64,000 bases of DNA from Diphasiastrum complanatum (Eukaryota; Streptophyta; Lycopodiopsida; Lycopodiales; Lycopodiaceae). A program made the position numbers and the translations under genes. Below the pieces are notes generated by a model, which ran no database searches, was not told where the DNA came from, and saw nothing but the letters and a program-made list of their open reading frames with translations. How positions within the stretch are numbered: position 1 is the first letter of the stretch; each line of letters begins with the position of its first letter. Location of the stretch: NCBI GenBank assembly GCA_029204225.1, contig CM055098.1, positions 19,377,303-19,441,302 of the forward strand, in the 5' to 3' direction. Positions 13,852 through 23,968 of the stretch are shown in pieces.

Positions 13852-14336
13852 TCAAGAAAGACAACGTCGCGTCTGGCTCATAACAACATAGCAGAGACAT
13901 CCGAAAACATGTAGGTATTTCAAACTTGGTTTGTAGCCGTAATAGGCTTCAAACAATGTCTTGGAATCACCTACTTCAGTGCTAGAGTAATTTTGCATAT
14001 AGCAGGCCGTAGAGATCGCTTCTGTCCAAAAGGTTTGAGGCAAATGCATATTGACTGTCATGGATCGTGCAGCTTCCAACAGTGTGTGGTTCTTTTGTTC
14101 AACTACTATATTCTGTTGTGGAGTGTAGCTCGTGGTAAATTGATGGTGCACGCCACATAAAGATAGGTAACCCTTCACATCATTTGACAAGTACTCTCCC
14201 CCTGAATCAGACCGTAGGGCCTTGATTCTCTAACCAGTCTGATTCTCAACATATTGCTTGAATTCCTTTAAGCTATTGAATGCTTCTGACTTGTTCTTTA
14301 TGAACATGACTCTGGTAAATCGGGAGTAGTCATCAA
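13852..14336 (-). pseudogene. Copia integrase, C-terminal part (right of the nested insertion)
   Basis: The minus strand begins FIDDYSRFTRVMFIKNKSEA immediately next to the insertion, then after a stop reads VHHQFTTSYTPQQNIVVEQK and later LHVFGCLCYV. The normal ERKNHT box reads VEQKNHT, so the Glu of the catalytic triad may survive. The N-terminal part lies at 20230-20624. Confidence 0.88.
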
Positions 14337-14341
14337 TGAAT

Positions 14342-15165
14342 TGTTGGGGGTATTCCCAACAAAGTGTAAATAAATAAAATCGTCCAATAAAATATGTTGC
14401 GAGAGCATGGCATCCTGCACATATAAGCCCATGGCCCAATGAGCACACAAGCCAAAGCGTAAATAAAATAAAATAGACTTGGTCCTTTGTAATTAAAATA
14501 AAACTTGAGGCCCAAAGTCAATTTTAAACTTAGAGTTTACTTTTTAGAGTTGGGTCCAATTTTGGACTCACATGAATCTTGTGATTTTCAATGTACTTTT
14601 TGTGGACCCTTGAATCAAGTTGGGTCCAAGATGAATGGATAGGATCAATGTGAATATTAGCCAATACGATTGAGGGGCAAGGGCCTTCCCCTATTTTATA
14701 AAAAGGCACCATTTGTACGCTATTTGCATGCTTAATAGAGAGGAGGAGACTCTACTATTTTGACAGCTCAAGCATCCTCATTTGCTAATCAATCTTGCTT
14801 ATGCTATTGTTGTGTTTGCTTATTATTTTCATTTCTTCCATGCTTTTTGTTTGTGATTAGTTAAGGTTTTTCCATAAGCAATGACATTGAGCATTTGACC
14901 TAACCTCCATCTCATCTGTCTCTCTTTCTCTCTTCTCTTCTCTCGTCCTCTTCTTGTCTATCCTTTTCCTTCACCCAAAAGCATGATGAATGTTAGTGTA
15001 GAGGAGTAGAGTTAAAGGAGGGTAGTGTTAGTGGTGAATAGAGTTAAGGGAGAAAGTAGGAAACTAACTAAAAATAGCATCTATGCATAGTTAGGAACCT
15101 ATCCAGTGATCTAACCCTTGTTGACAGGCGGGAGGGCTATACTATGCAAGATCTTCGATCCTACA
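14342..15165 (+). repeat. 5' LTR of the nested gypsy-type element
   Basis: Starts TGTTGGGGGTATTCCCAACA, itself an imperfect palindrome, and ends GATCCTACA. It is 824 bp long and contains a CT-rich tract near 14915-14960. Confidence 0.92.
14697..14704 (+). promoter_or_regulatory. LTR TATA box
   Basis: TATAAAAA in the context ctattttataaaaaggcacc, about 355 bp into the LTR. The same sequence is preserved in the right LTR at 19754-19761. Confidence 0.6.
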
Positions 15166-15166
15166 G

Positions 15167-15184
15167 TGGCACCGTTGCCGGGGA
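15167..15184 (+). other. Primer-binding site (tRNA-Asp)
   Basis: TGGCACCGTTGCCGGGGA, one mismatch to the complement of plant tRNA-Asp 3' ends, placed one base after the LTR. Confidence 0.85.
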
Positions 15185-15451
15185 TAGGTTTTCATTAACT
15201 AGTTTAGCTGATTTTAGCTATTTTCTTGCTTTTTAAAGTAGTTTTAGGTAGATTTTTGGGTGTTTAGAGTTAGTTTTCTGTATTTTTTTTGTGTTTGGAC
15301 TATTCACAGCTAGCGGAGGAGGTGTGAGAGGGTAGAGGAGGCCTTGAACAGCCTCTAAGGGCTTGAAACCCAAATCAGCCAGCCTAAAAAACCCAAAAAA
15401 ACACACCAATCTGCATTTTTGGAGGGAAAAAGAGCCTAAAATCTCATCGGA

Positions 15452-16185
15452 TTGCCCGTACATGTCGCTCCCTTGCAAGCAGTCCGGATAGCACCACTGA
15501 TGGAAATACCAAAATACGATGGATCATTAGATCCCATCCGATTCCTCCGGATCTACGATCAAGCTTGTGAAATCTACGGCGAACGGACACCTGCGGAGAA
15601 GTTGATGTTGTTCCCCATGTCTTTATTGGCAGTGGCTCAGGATTGGTTTTTCAACCTTTCAGAGGAAGAAAAATCTACCTAGGAAGCGGTTAAAGCGGCT
15701 CTCATTATGCGCTTTAAACCAAGAAAGTTCCCAGTTCCTCCTGCTGAGCAAAGTCAAGATGGGAAAACGAGAAAGGGTCAGGGACTATATTGAGTGGGTC
15801 AAACACTTACGATCCGAGTGCAGTGCAGCCCTAACTCCTGATCACGCGGTGATCATGTGGTTCCTAGCCGGACTACCATGAAGCATCAGAAGAGAACTGA
15901 AACGACGGGAGCAGTACGCCACTCTGCAAGAAGCTATGGACGATGCCATCAGGGAAGAGGATGAGGGATGTGACGACGAATATCCGTCGACCCACACCCC
16001 TACTCCCTCATTAGCATCATCATCATCAAATGCAGCAGCTCTATCCACAGAACTGCTGTTGGAGCAAATAACGAAATTACACAAACAACAGATGGAGCAA
16101 CTTATGGCATAGTTTGACCAGAAACTGAAAGCCTTACAGGGAGCTATAGCAGTAACGCCACATCAACCGGAACCGAACCAGCTGT
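15452..16185 (+). pseudogene. Gag (retrotrans_gag domain) of the nested element
   Basis: Starts near 15452. The segment IPKYDGSLDPIRFLRIYDQA is the canonical gypsy gag opening, followed by AVAQDWFFNL. A TAG at 15679-15681 and later frameshifts break the frame. Matching peptides continue to about 16185 in shifting frames, for example KAALIMRFKPRKFP and GLP.SIRRELKRR. Confidence 0.85.
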
Positions 16186-16199
16186 AGTATCCAAGACGG

Positions 16200-17106
16200 G
16201 AGAATGTATGGTGTTCAGTGTGCACGCAAAACCATACATCGAACGAGTGTCCAGTCCTAAAACAAAATCTGAGACTGACACATGGATTTTGCCATCTGTG
16301 CAATGCAACATCGCACGATATGGCATTTTGCCCGTTTAACCCCCGGATTGTTCAACAGAAGAGAAGTCCTTATCAGACTTCTTATTCTTACCATCAAGGG
16401 GCACCCAACGCGACATCAAGGTACGACGCACCGAATCACCAACAGCGTATGGCCTTACCTGCACCACCAGGACCAGCCAATCAACAAGTGGCCCACGTAA
16501 ACCTGACAGCAGCGGAACCAGAGATGAAAATGCCATCTCAACCTGAGCAACAGCAATGGTGCGGACCAGATGGACCATTTATGGATCCTACCATAAATGA
16601 ATATGTTGCGGCCTATGCAGCTCAAACTCAGCGTCAAGGCAGAAGAAATTACGGGTGCAGCGGAAGAACACATAATTGCGGAATGTCCCTACAAGGGACA
16701 ATATACATCCTTATGTCGAGAATGCGGTTATGGGCACTGTTACAAGAATTGTCCATTTAAACCTGGAACCAGTGCACCTCTTAACTTCATTGCAATACAG
16801 CAACCAGCAGTTCCAACAGGGATGCCATCGGAAGGACGACAATTCCACGCTCCTGTGTTAGCTGTTACGCGAGCACAGAAGAGGAAGGAAGTGGCTCCCT
16901 CACCACCACCATTGGTCATTGACGACCAACCCTCAACTTGGGCGCCATATCCGAATGCGAGGGAAGAAAAAAGGCAGTATCAAAAAATAAGACACTTGGG
17001 TACAGAAAGCACGAGCGGAGGAAAAAGAGCAAGAAAGAGACAATCCCACGGAACCTCCAGTTGGCGTCGAACAGGTACCGCAAGCCCGCTCACCACTGCG
17101 CACTAA
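16200..17106 (+). pseudogene. Zinc-knuckle region of the nested element (at least three CCHC-type motifs)
   Basis: A CCHC-like motif CSVCTQNHTSNEC (spacing C-x2-C-x3-H-x4-C) and a canonical CHLCNATSHDMAFC (C-x2-C-x4-H-x4-C) lie at about 16212-16335. Another, CRECGYGHCYKNC, lies near 16720-16760 in a different frame. The multiplicity is unusual for gypsy gag, which normally has one. A Pro/Gln-rich linker separates them. A frame change near 16650-16680 interrupts the protein. Confidence 0.75.
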
Positions 17107-17142
17107 TCAGAATGATCGGTTTCACCAACATGAACCACCTTT

Positions 17143-17800
17143 TCACATGGTGGAGCCCGAGGAACCACGCACTGAAAGGCTCACACTTTTATTGTTAAGC
17201 CGTGTTAGTTTACCACTCGGAGAACTACTACGGATTGCACCACAAGCGAAAAGCCTTCTAGCTGAATGGGCCAAAGCGGATGAGGAGCCAGTAGCGCCTG
17301 AGCCCATATATTGTACGAACTGTGAAGAAACAAGTAACGTCCTCCACATCGGAGCAGCATGGAAAAGTGAGGAACACAACATCACTCTACCAATCAAACA
17401 CAAGAGATACGAGGATGAGGCAGTAGTGGTAGATGGAGGATCATGTGTCAATTGATCTCCACTACTTTGTATGAAAAATGGGATTTGCAAGGGTTGAAGC
17501 CAGCAAGATTCGCCATCAAGCCAACACATCAATCCTGTGTGAAACCAAAAGGTGTAGTTGCCGATATCCCCGTAAAGATAGCAGGCATGCAGTTTGTGAT
17601 TACTTTTGTAGTCATGGATATACCTGAATCTCCATCTGCATACCGTGTTTTACTGGGAAGACCATGGTTGAGGACTGCGCAAGTAGTACACAACTGGGGT
17701 ACGGGAAAACTCACCTTCAAGAACAGAGAACAGGTTGTAAAGGTTGATCCAACCACATGGGCGGTAAAACCTATTGCACCCAAAGCTGATGACGGATCAT
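17143..17800 (+). pseudogene. Retropepsin-like aspartic protease of the nested element (frameshifted)
   Basis: The catalytic segment AVVVDGGSCVN at 17422-17452 is followed by a one-frame shift and then LISTTLYEKWDL, the usual continuation of the DGGSSVNLIS motif. Downstream, YRVLLGRPWLRTA (near 17640-17680) is the conserved flap/LLGRPWL region. A single small frameshift near 17450 disrupts it. Confidence 0.82.
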
Positions 17801-18621
17801 CTACGACAGATCACACGATTGATCGCCCAAGGCCAGCCAAGGGAGTCTTGGGCGGTCACTATGATTCAGAGACGGATGTCGTAAGATGGACGGATGCGTT
17901 AGCAACTATTGACTGTCGGGCATGTCAATATGAATCAGATCCAGAACCCAATACATCTTCACCCAAGTGTTACACTATGGACACACCAATCACATTTGGG
18001 GTGAATATGATAAACGTAGCATGGCTGTCAACGGAGCCTATTGAGCACCCAGTGGATGATGATCTAGTCCCTTGGCAACATGCTCTAACTTATAATAAAG
18101 AGATTGAGCTGACTAATGAACAGGTCCTACACCACATGGACCCAGATCATTACGGAACCAAGAAAGTACCAGCTCAACCACCGCAAAAGCCTACTATGGC
18201 AAAAATCTCAAGGATCGATCCACCCAAGTCACCTGCGAATAAGAAGAATCAGTTGAAGCAACGCTACAACCAGGTGATCCGATGGAGTGATCTACCTAAA
18301 GAGGCGATAGCTACAGTGGATGTTGATATTCACAACCACGAGGCGAATGTCACGGCAGTCCTGATGAAAGACAATAAGGATGAACCCACCAAAATGACAA
18401 AAAAGAGCAAAAAGAAGGTGTTGGACTCCTTGAAGTCAATCAAGATAGACTCAGATACAGCGCCATCTTCTACACAGGTGACAAAAAATCAAAAAATGAC
18501 CAGTCGGGCTAAGATCAATATGCTGAAGGAGGAATCTTCTCGAGCGCCAGTTCACGAGATGCCTGAGACTTTCAAGAATTATACCTTGGACGACGTGGTA
18601 ATCATGATGTCGCAAGCCTAG
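17443..18621 (+). CDS. Long open frame after the protease motif, nested element
   Basis: A frame of 392 codons without a stop. The first about 110 residues are the protease C-terminal half. The rest is hydrophilic, rich in Lys, Asp, Thr and Pro, with no RT-like motif. Its C-terminal 90 residues are strongly basic. In an otherwise broken element such a long frame is striking. It may be a remnant of the connector before RT, or an extra gene. Confidence 0.5.
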   Translation: MCQLISTTLYEKWDLQGLKPARFAIKPTHQSCVKPKGVVADIPVKIAGMQFVITFVVMDIPESPSAYRVLLGRPWLRTAQVVHNWGTGKLTFKNREQVVKVDPTTWAVKPIAPKADDGSSTTDHTIDRPRPAKGVLGGHYDSETDVVRWTDALATIDCRACQYESDPEPNTSSPKCYTMDTPITFGVNMINVAWLSTEPIEHPVDDDLVPWQHALTYNKEIELTNEQVLHHMDPDHYGTKKVPAQPPQKPTMAKISRIDPPKSPANKKNQLKQRYNQVIRWSDLPKEAIATVDVDIHNHEANVTAVLMKDNKDEPTKMTKKSKKKVLDSLKSIKIDSDTAPSSTQVTKNQKMTSRAKINMLKEESSRAPVHEMPETFKNYTLDDVVIMMSQA

Positions 18622-18822
18622 AGAGAACCTGATCAAAGTCAAGCACCAACGGAACAAGTCTTCGAGGGACCTGCGCGAATACAGCCGATGAATCAGACAA
18701 TAAAGGGCAAAGAACTGCAAGCATTACCCGCCCTCCAACCACAACCAAAGTGGCATCGATAGTTGTTCGAAAGAGACCTTGCGGCCATCAGGGCCTACGT
18801 GACGAGTCCGCAACAATAACAG

Positions 18823-19359
18823 GTGAATGTGCACTTCCTGCCATGTACACGACGATCCAAATGGGTGGAATGCGGCACCCCTATGGATAAGATCACACTG
18901 CAAAATTTTAATTGGCCGATCATACCATCAGAATATGGGTGGACTACGGATTTAGATGCTAGAAGGGCTTTCACCACGTTCGCAAATCAATATATCAACT
19001 GCCCTGATCCAACAGTCCGCGCGACAGCCACTTATGCCCGAGACTTGGAACATTTAATGGGCATTGAAACAAAATGGGATGATTTTCTTCCCTCAATATT
19101 CTTTGATCCTAATAAGGGGCTAGCTTCCGACAAAGTCGAAGATCAGCTGCCAGTCGCTCGTGTATATTACCGAGCTGCATTCCTTGGAGATCCCTGGACG
19201 CGCCGATTTCAAGCACGGGTCGCTCAAGAATGGCTGACAGGAACCCACAAGTCCTTCCACACGCCCAAGGACTCGAAGAAACTGGACTGTCTCAACTTCA
19301 TGAAAGACGTTACGGGCTACCTGATCCACCAGAGGCGGGCAAAGCGGACGCTATACTAA
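18823..19359 (+). CDS. Unrecognised 178-codon open frame near the 3' end of the nested element
   Basis: The frame reads WVECGTPMDKITLQNFNWPI and later ARRAFTTFANQYINC; composition is protein-like, with evenly spaced aromatics. I do not recognise the family. It occupies the position where integrase would end in a full gypsy element, just before the right LTR, but has no HHCC, DDE or GPY/F motif. It could be an extra ORF or captured host sequence. Confidence 0.45.
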   Translation: MNVHFLPCTRRSKWVECGTPMDKITLQNFNWPIIPSEYGWTTDLDARRAFTTFANQYINCPDPTVRATATYARDLEHLMGIETKWDDFLPSIFFDPNKGLASDKVEDQLPVARVYYRAAFLGDPWTRRFQARVAQEWLTGTHKSFHTPKDSKKLDCLNFMKDVTGYLIHQRRAKRTLY

Positions 19360-19405
19360 ACTGGAAGAGTGCCGAGGGACCGGCACTACTTCAGGCCGTG
19401 GGTCC

Positions 19406-20224
19406 TATTGGGGGTACTCCCAACAAAGTGTAAATAAATAAAATCGTCCAATAAAATGTGTTGCGAGGGCATGGCATCATGCGCGTATAAGCCCATGGCC
19501 CAATGAGCACGCAAGCCAAAGTGTAAATAAAATAAAATAGACTTGGTCCTTTGTAATTAAAATAAAACTTAAGACCAAAGTCAATTTCAAACTTAGAGTT
19601 TACTTTTTAGAGTTGGGTCCAATTTTGGACTCACATGTTGTGATTTCCAATGTACTTTTTGTGGACCCTTGGATCAAGTGGGTCCAAGATGAATGGATAG
19701 GATCAATGTGAATATTAGCCAACAGGATTGAGGGGCAAGGGCCTTCCCCATTTTATAAAAAGGCATCATTTGTACGCTATTTGCATGCTTAATAGAGAGG
19801 AGGAGACTCTACTATTTTGAGAGCTCAAACATCCTCATTTGCTAATCAATCTTGCTTATGCTATTGTTGTGTTTGCTTGTTATTTCCATTTCTTTCATGC
19901 TTTTTGTTTGTGATTAGTTAAGGTTTTTCCATAAGCAATGACATTGAGCATTTGACCTAACCTCCATCTCATCTCTCTCTCTCTCTCTCTCTTCTCTTCT
20001 CTCTTCCTCTTCTTGTCTATCCTTTTCCTTCACCCAAAAGCATTATTAATGTTAGTGTAGAGGAGTAGAGTTAAAGGAGGGTAGTGTTACTGGTGAATAG
20101 AGTTAAGAGAGAAAGTAGGAAACTAACTAGAAATAGCATCTATGCCTAGTTAGGAACCTATCCAGTGATCTAACCCTTGTTGATAGGCGGGAGGGCTATA
20201 CTACGCAAGATCTTCGACCCTACA
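19406..20224 (+). repeat. 3' LTR of the nested gypsy-type element
   Basis: Starts TATTGGGGGTACTCCCAACA (first bases mutated from TGTT) and ends CGACCCTACA, followed by the TGAAT target duplication. Its length is 819 bp. It carries a longer CT run than the left LTR near 19974-19990. Confidence 0.92.
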
Positions 20225-20229
20225 TGAAT

Positions 20230-20640
20230 GTAATAAAATATAGAGCTTGACCCAAGGAACCTAGGTACGCTCATAGGACCACATAAGTCACTGTGTATTA
20301 GTGAAAAAATGGACTTCGCCCTTTTGGCTTGTCCTCTTGGAAATCTAGTTCTAGGTTGTTTCCCTAGTAAGCAACTTTCACAGATAGATTGATTAGCTGT
20401 AGTAGCAACGTTTATGTTCATGTCCTTGACCATTTTGTTATGATGCATATACAAGATTGAACGCATGTTTAGATGACCTAATCTTTGATGCCATAAATTT
20501 GCATCTGAATAGCTCACAGAAAGTGAAAAATCGTGACTCAGTATATACAAATTTCCTTCTCCGTAAGCAAAGAGGATTTCTTTTGAATTCTGATCTAAAA
20601 TAGTACATCGACTGGCAGTGAACATGGCTCTATAGCCCTG
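20230..20640 (-). pseudogene. Copia GAG-pre-integrase and N-terminal integrase
   Basis: The minus strand carries DANLWHQRLGHLNMRSI and CESCLLGKQPRTRFP (zinc-binding H-H-C-C region), then SLIHSDLCGPMSVP with the first catalytic Asp. Continuity stops at the TGAAT target duplication of the nested element and resumes at 14336. Confidence 0.9.
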
Positions 20641-20885
20641 ATCTGTGATCTTGCTAATAGACAACAGGTTCTTTGTTAACTTGGGTACATAAAATACACC
20701 ATTAAGCTGCCTAGTGATGCCATTAGAGAATTGTAGTCGAATAGGGCCTTGGCCTTCGACTTGATGTGAACTGGAGTCACCAAAGAAGATATACTTTGAT
20801 TATGTGGTTGTGAGTGTAGAGAGGAGGTTTTTGCATGGCGTCATGTACTGAGAAGCACCTGAATCGAGATACCATTGATGGGCAT
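20640..20885 (-). pseudogene. Copia aspartic protease
   Basis: The minus strand reads HQWYLDSGASQYMTP with an intact DSGA catalytic triplet, then one stop codon, then FFGDSSSHQVEGQG and LNGVFYVPKLTKNLLS. The family-typical end LLSISKI continues into the pre-integrase domain. Confidence 0.88.
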
Positions 20886-20976
20886 CTCTACTGGGTTGAT
20901 CTTGTACCATCAGCACTTTATCATCATCTTGGAAACCTCTGATTGTGTCAAAGTTGTCTTCTTGCTGTTTTCGCAT

Positions 20977-21332
20977 CTATTTCCTTGCTTCATTATGCTT
21001 GAGGATACGACAGTCTTTCATGTCGTGGTTGGTTCTTTTGTGGTATCTGCAAAATAGTTTGGTCTTGGACGATGATTGATTGTGCTGTTGTTGTTGTGGT
21101 TGTGATGCTGCTGGTTGTTCTACCTTTGTCTTCATACAGTGGCAAGTGCTTTTCCATCCTTTGCTTCCCATGCTGGAAGTAGTTTAGGTTCCGTCGGTTT
21201 GGGTATTGAACCATTTACGTATCCCCAAAGCTCCTTCTCGATCAAGATCATCCTCATCTTAAACTTTCACATGTGGAAGTCATCTCCGTTGAATTTGTTG
21301 ATGAGGCGGATCTCTGAGGTTGAACCTTCCAT
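20977..21332 (-). pseudogene. Copia gag, internally deleted
   Basis: The N-terminal piece, 21132-21332 (67 codons including stop), begins MEGSTSEIRLINKFNGDDFH and keeps the MWKFKMRMIL and ELWGYVNG motifs of copia gag. Only about 15 codons later the sequence is already at the Gln-rich linker and the CCHC-like motif CRYHKRTNHDMKDC (20977-21171, another frame), so the central gag (UBN2) region has been lost. Confidence 0.85.
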
Positions 21333-21463
21333 TGTAATCAAGTAGCAGAGATAAAATACAAACTAAATGAAATAGCTCTATAGAACAAAAACGTGTTAAG
21401 TTCTATTATAAGTCCTATACTCTAGTAATCCAATAAACATGTGGCTCTAATACCAATCTGTTG

Positions 21464-21476
21464 GCTCTGATACCAA
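21464..21476 (-). other. Primer-binding site of the copia element (tRNA-Met)
   Basis: Minus strand TGGTATCAGAGCC next to the 5' LTR. A variant copy (TGGTATTAGAGCC) lies at 21444-21456. Confidence 0.85.
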
Positions 21477-21479
21477 TCT

Positions 21480-23291
21480 GTGGGATCAGATGGAATGTGA
21501 ATTATCAGCTCTGATACCACATCGGTTGACGTTTTGGAGATGTCAAGTGATGAAACAAAGAATTCTTAATGATAGGGTCGTGGATTACTTAGAGAATGGA
21601 TTTTATGAGCTGTTCTTTGCATTGAATCAGATTATCAGTGTAGGAGTCTTAGACTGCCATGAAAGAGAGATTGTGAAAATGATTAGGTGTCTGAGACAGC
21701 CATGCAATTCTCTAATAGTGATAACCTGGTATGAAGAGAACGTAGAATCAATTTAGGCGTCAGAGATAGCCATACATTCTCTGATAATAGTGTTTGTGTA
21801 AGAGGAGTGAGAGTTATCATTCAACAAGAATGCAAAAGAATGTAGAAAAATAGCGGATTTTGTATAGGGAAGTTGTAGAAACAACGATCAGATCACAATA
21901 CAATCGCGCTCATAGGTCCGTGATCCTATTTACAGATTCAAAACAATTGCTAACGTTCTAAATATCTCTCTCTCTGATACCAATCTGTGGGATCGGATGG
22001 AATGTGAATTATCAACTCTGATACCACATCGGTTGACGTTTTAGATCTAAAAATATGTGTCAAGCTTAGCAAACCAATTCTCTAATAAGTTCCCGTCAGA
22101 GGAACTGGAATAGGTAGCAAGTAAACAAAGAATTCTTAATGACAGGATCTTGGATTACTTAGAGAATGGATTTTATGAGTTGTTCTTTGCATTGAATTAG
22201 ATTATCAGTATAGGAGTCTTAGACTGCCATGAAAGAGAGATTGTGAAAACGATTAGGCATCTGAGACATCCATGCAATCCTCTAATACTAATAACCTGGT
22301 ATGAAGAGAATGTAGAATCAATTTAGGCGTCAGAGACAGCCATACATTCTCTGATAATAGTGTTTGTGTAAGAGGAGTGAGAGTTATCATTCAACAAGAA
22401 TGCAAAAGGATGTAGACCAATAGCAAATCTGTATAATGAAGCTGTAGAAACAACGATCAGATCACAATACAATCACGCTCATAGGCGCGTGATCCTACTT
22501 ACAGATTCGAAACAATTGCTAACGTTCTGAATATATATATATCTCTCTCTCTATGATCACTAACTCTAAGGAGTCAGCTACTGTAAGACCTGTTTTGGTC
22601 GTTTGATCTCTGTCAGATGACTTATAATGACACTTACAAATGACTACTTTGCTACATATCTTCAATCGCTCATTTACATTAATAGCAGCTGGAAGATCTT
22701 GCATTATTCTAGCTTTACATTTACAAGATTGTTTAACAGCTGATTAACTGCCTAATTAGACAGTTGTTGTTGGAGCGTGAAGACGTAGACAGTCTATACT
22801 GTGTATTTCTGTAGAGTCTCGCTTGTGTAATATCCCGTGTAAATCTGCAGTGTTGCCTGTGTGGTATCCCGTGTAAAACTGCAGTGTCGGGTTTTTTGCC
22901 TTTTTGTCACCTGTCAGAAATTGCATGTAAAAATGCAGTGTCGCATTTTGCCCTAATTGTCGCCTGTCAAAAACTGCATGTAAAAATGCATTGTCACATT
23001 TTTCGCAAAAAGTGTCACTTTTTTGGAAGTGCCGAATTGGCCCAAAAAACAACTTAGATAAGTGTCGCTAAACACTTAGTTGCAAATTAAGATAAAAGAA
23101 AGCGACAGTGTCGGGTGTCGGGTTTTTCGCCTGTGGAAAAACTTGAGTAAAATTGCAGACTGTGACGACAATTAGTTCAAATATGCAAACTGTTGGAAAA
23201 CAGTTATTTTCTGCAGGTTGCATTTGAGAGAGTAAAAATCAGAAAAGGAAGAAAGGCTGTTGGGATGAGTAGGAGTTAGATTAAATTCCAA
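21480..23291 (-). repeat. 5' LTR of the copia element with an internal tandem duplication
   Basis: Plus-strand start TGTGGGATCAGATGG, end GATTAAATTCCAA with the terminal CA lost. About 500 bp (21480-21970) are repeated at 21987-22540, and the second copy is again preceded by PBS-like CTGATACCAATC. The second copy has about 60 bp of unrelated sequence near 22045-22115. This explains why it is nearly twice as long as the other LTR. Confidence 0.85.
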
Positions 23292-23920
23292 GAGGGGGAG
23301 GGATCACCCTCAGAGGCCATTTTGCAGGGAAAGGGCATTTAACTGAGGGCGATAGCCTGAGGCAGAAGACCCTTCCCACAGTGGAATGGATGAGGAGGTG
23401 ACCTTCCGTGGCGTGATGAACTTTTTTGACTTTTTTTTCTTCTTTTGTTTTGCCGTAAAATATCAAACAATTATTAGAAATTGCAAACTTCGGGTATCAA
23501 TATTTTAGTACTCGTAACGTACCTATCGATTTAAAACATATTCACTCTATATACGTCCAACATTGGGCCTGAGTTATCCTAAAAGATTTACAACTTTGAG
23601 CCTCACACCTCAAAAAAAGAACTTGCCAAGTATCAAATCTTCCCAAAAAAGGGAAAAAAAGTACATGATAATATGCCAATCACACCAGGCAAATGAGCAC
23701 ACACACTTCCCCCCCCCCCCAAAAAAAAAAAAGAAAAGCTCCTTTTAAAGATTCAGTGTTGGGTGGGACGCTGAAAAAGGCCAGTTTCTGAGTGCACTGT
23801 AGGTCTCCACAGAACCCTAACTGCCCTGTGAGTGGCACTCGAGTTTTAGGTCACTTAGAAATGTAGCTCATCGTAAACCCTAAAACAAAATTAGGGCAAA
23901 AACCTAAAGCGGAGAAGCCT
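23292..23920. other. Spacer between the copia element and the DUF538 gene
   Basis: 23297-23365 resembles 10726-10790 on the other side of the copia element (shared core GAGGCCATTTTG). 23708-23732 is a poly-C/poly-A run. The rest is likely the upstream region of the DUF538 gene. Confidence 0.5.
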
Positions 23921-23932
23921 CAATATATTATA

Positions 23933-23968
<36 letters not shown>

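Larger units (their letters stand above)
14342..20224 (+). mobile_element. Nested gypsy-type LTR retrotransposon lacking RT and integrase
   Basis: LTRs 14342-15165 and 19406-20224 are direct repeats differing by a few percent. Five-base target duplications TGAAT (14337-14341 and 20225-20229) flank the element inside the copia integrase. The PBS at 15167-15184 (TGGCACCGTTGCCGGGGA) matches the 3' end of tRNA-Asp except at one base. Gag, zinc knuckles and a retropepsin-like region follow in the plus direction. No RT, RNase H or integrase motif is visible in the 4.2-kb interior. It is therefore probably non-autonomous, mobilised by a relative. No clear polypurine tract precedes the right LTR. Confidence 0.9.
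11012..23291 (-). mobile_element. Ty1/copia LTR retrotransposon, nearly full length, split by a nested gypsy-type element
   Basis: Minus-strand order: long 5' LTR (21480-23291), tRNA-Met PBS TGGTATCAGAGCC (21464-21476), gag, protease, GAG-pre-integrase, start of integrase, then an insertion (14342-20224), rest of integrase, RT, RNase H, polypurine tract CTTAAGGGGGAG (11968-11979), 3' LTR (11012-11967). Without the insert the element is about 6.4 kb. Gag is internally deleted, and scattered stops show that it is inactive. The domain order PR-INT-RT-RH is diagnostic of copia. Confidence 0.92.

Noticed and set aside
15842-16673. Minus-strand open frames opposite the nested gag
   Set aside because: Shadows of the plus-strand gag and knuckle region, which carries recognisable motifs.
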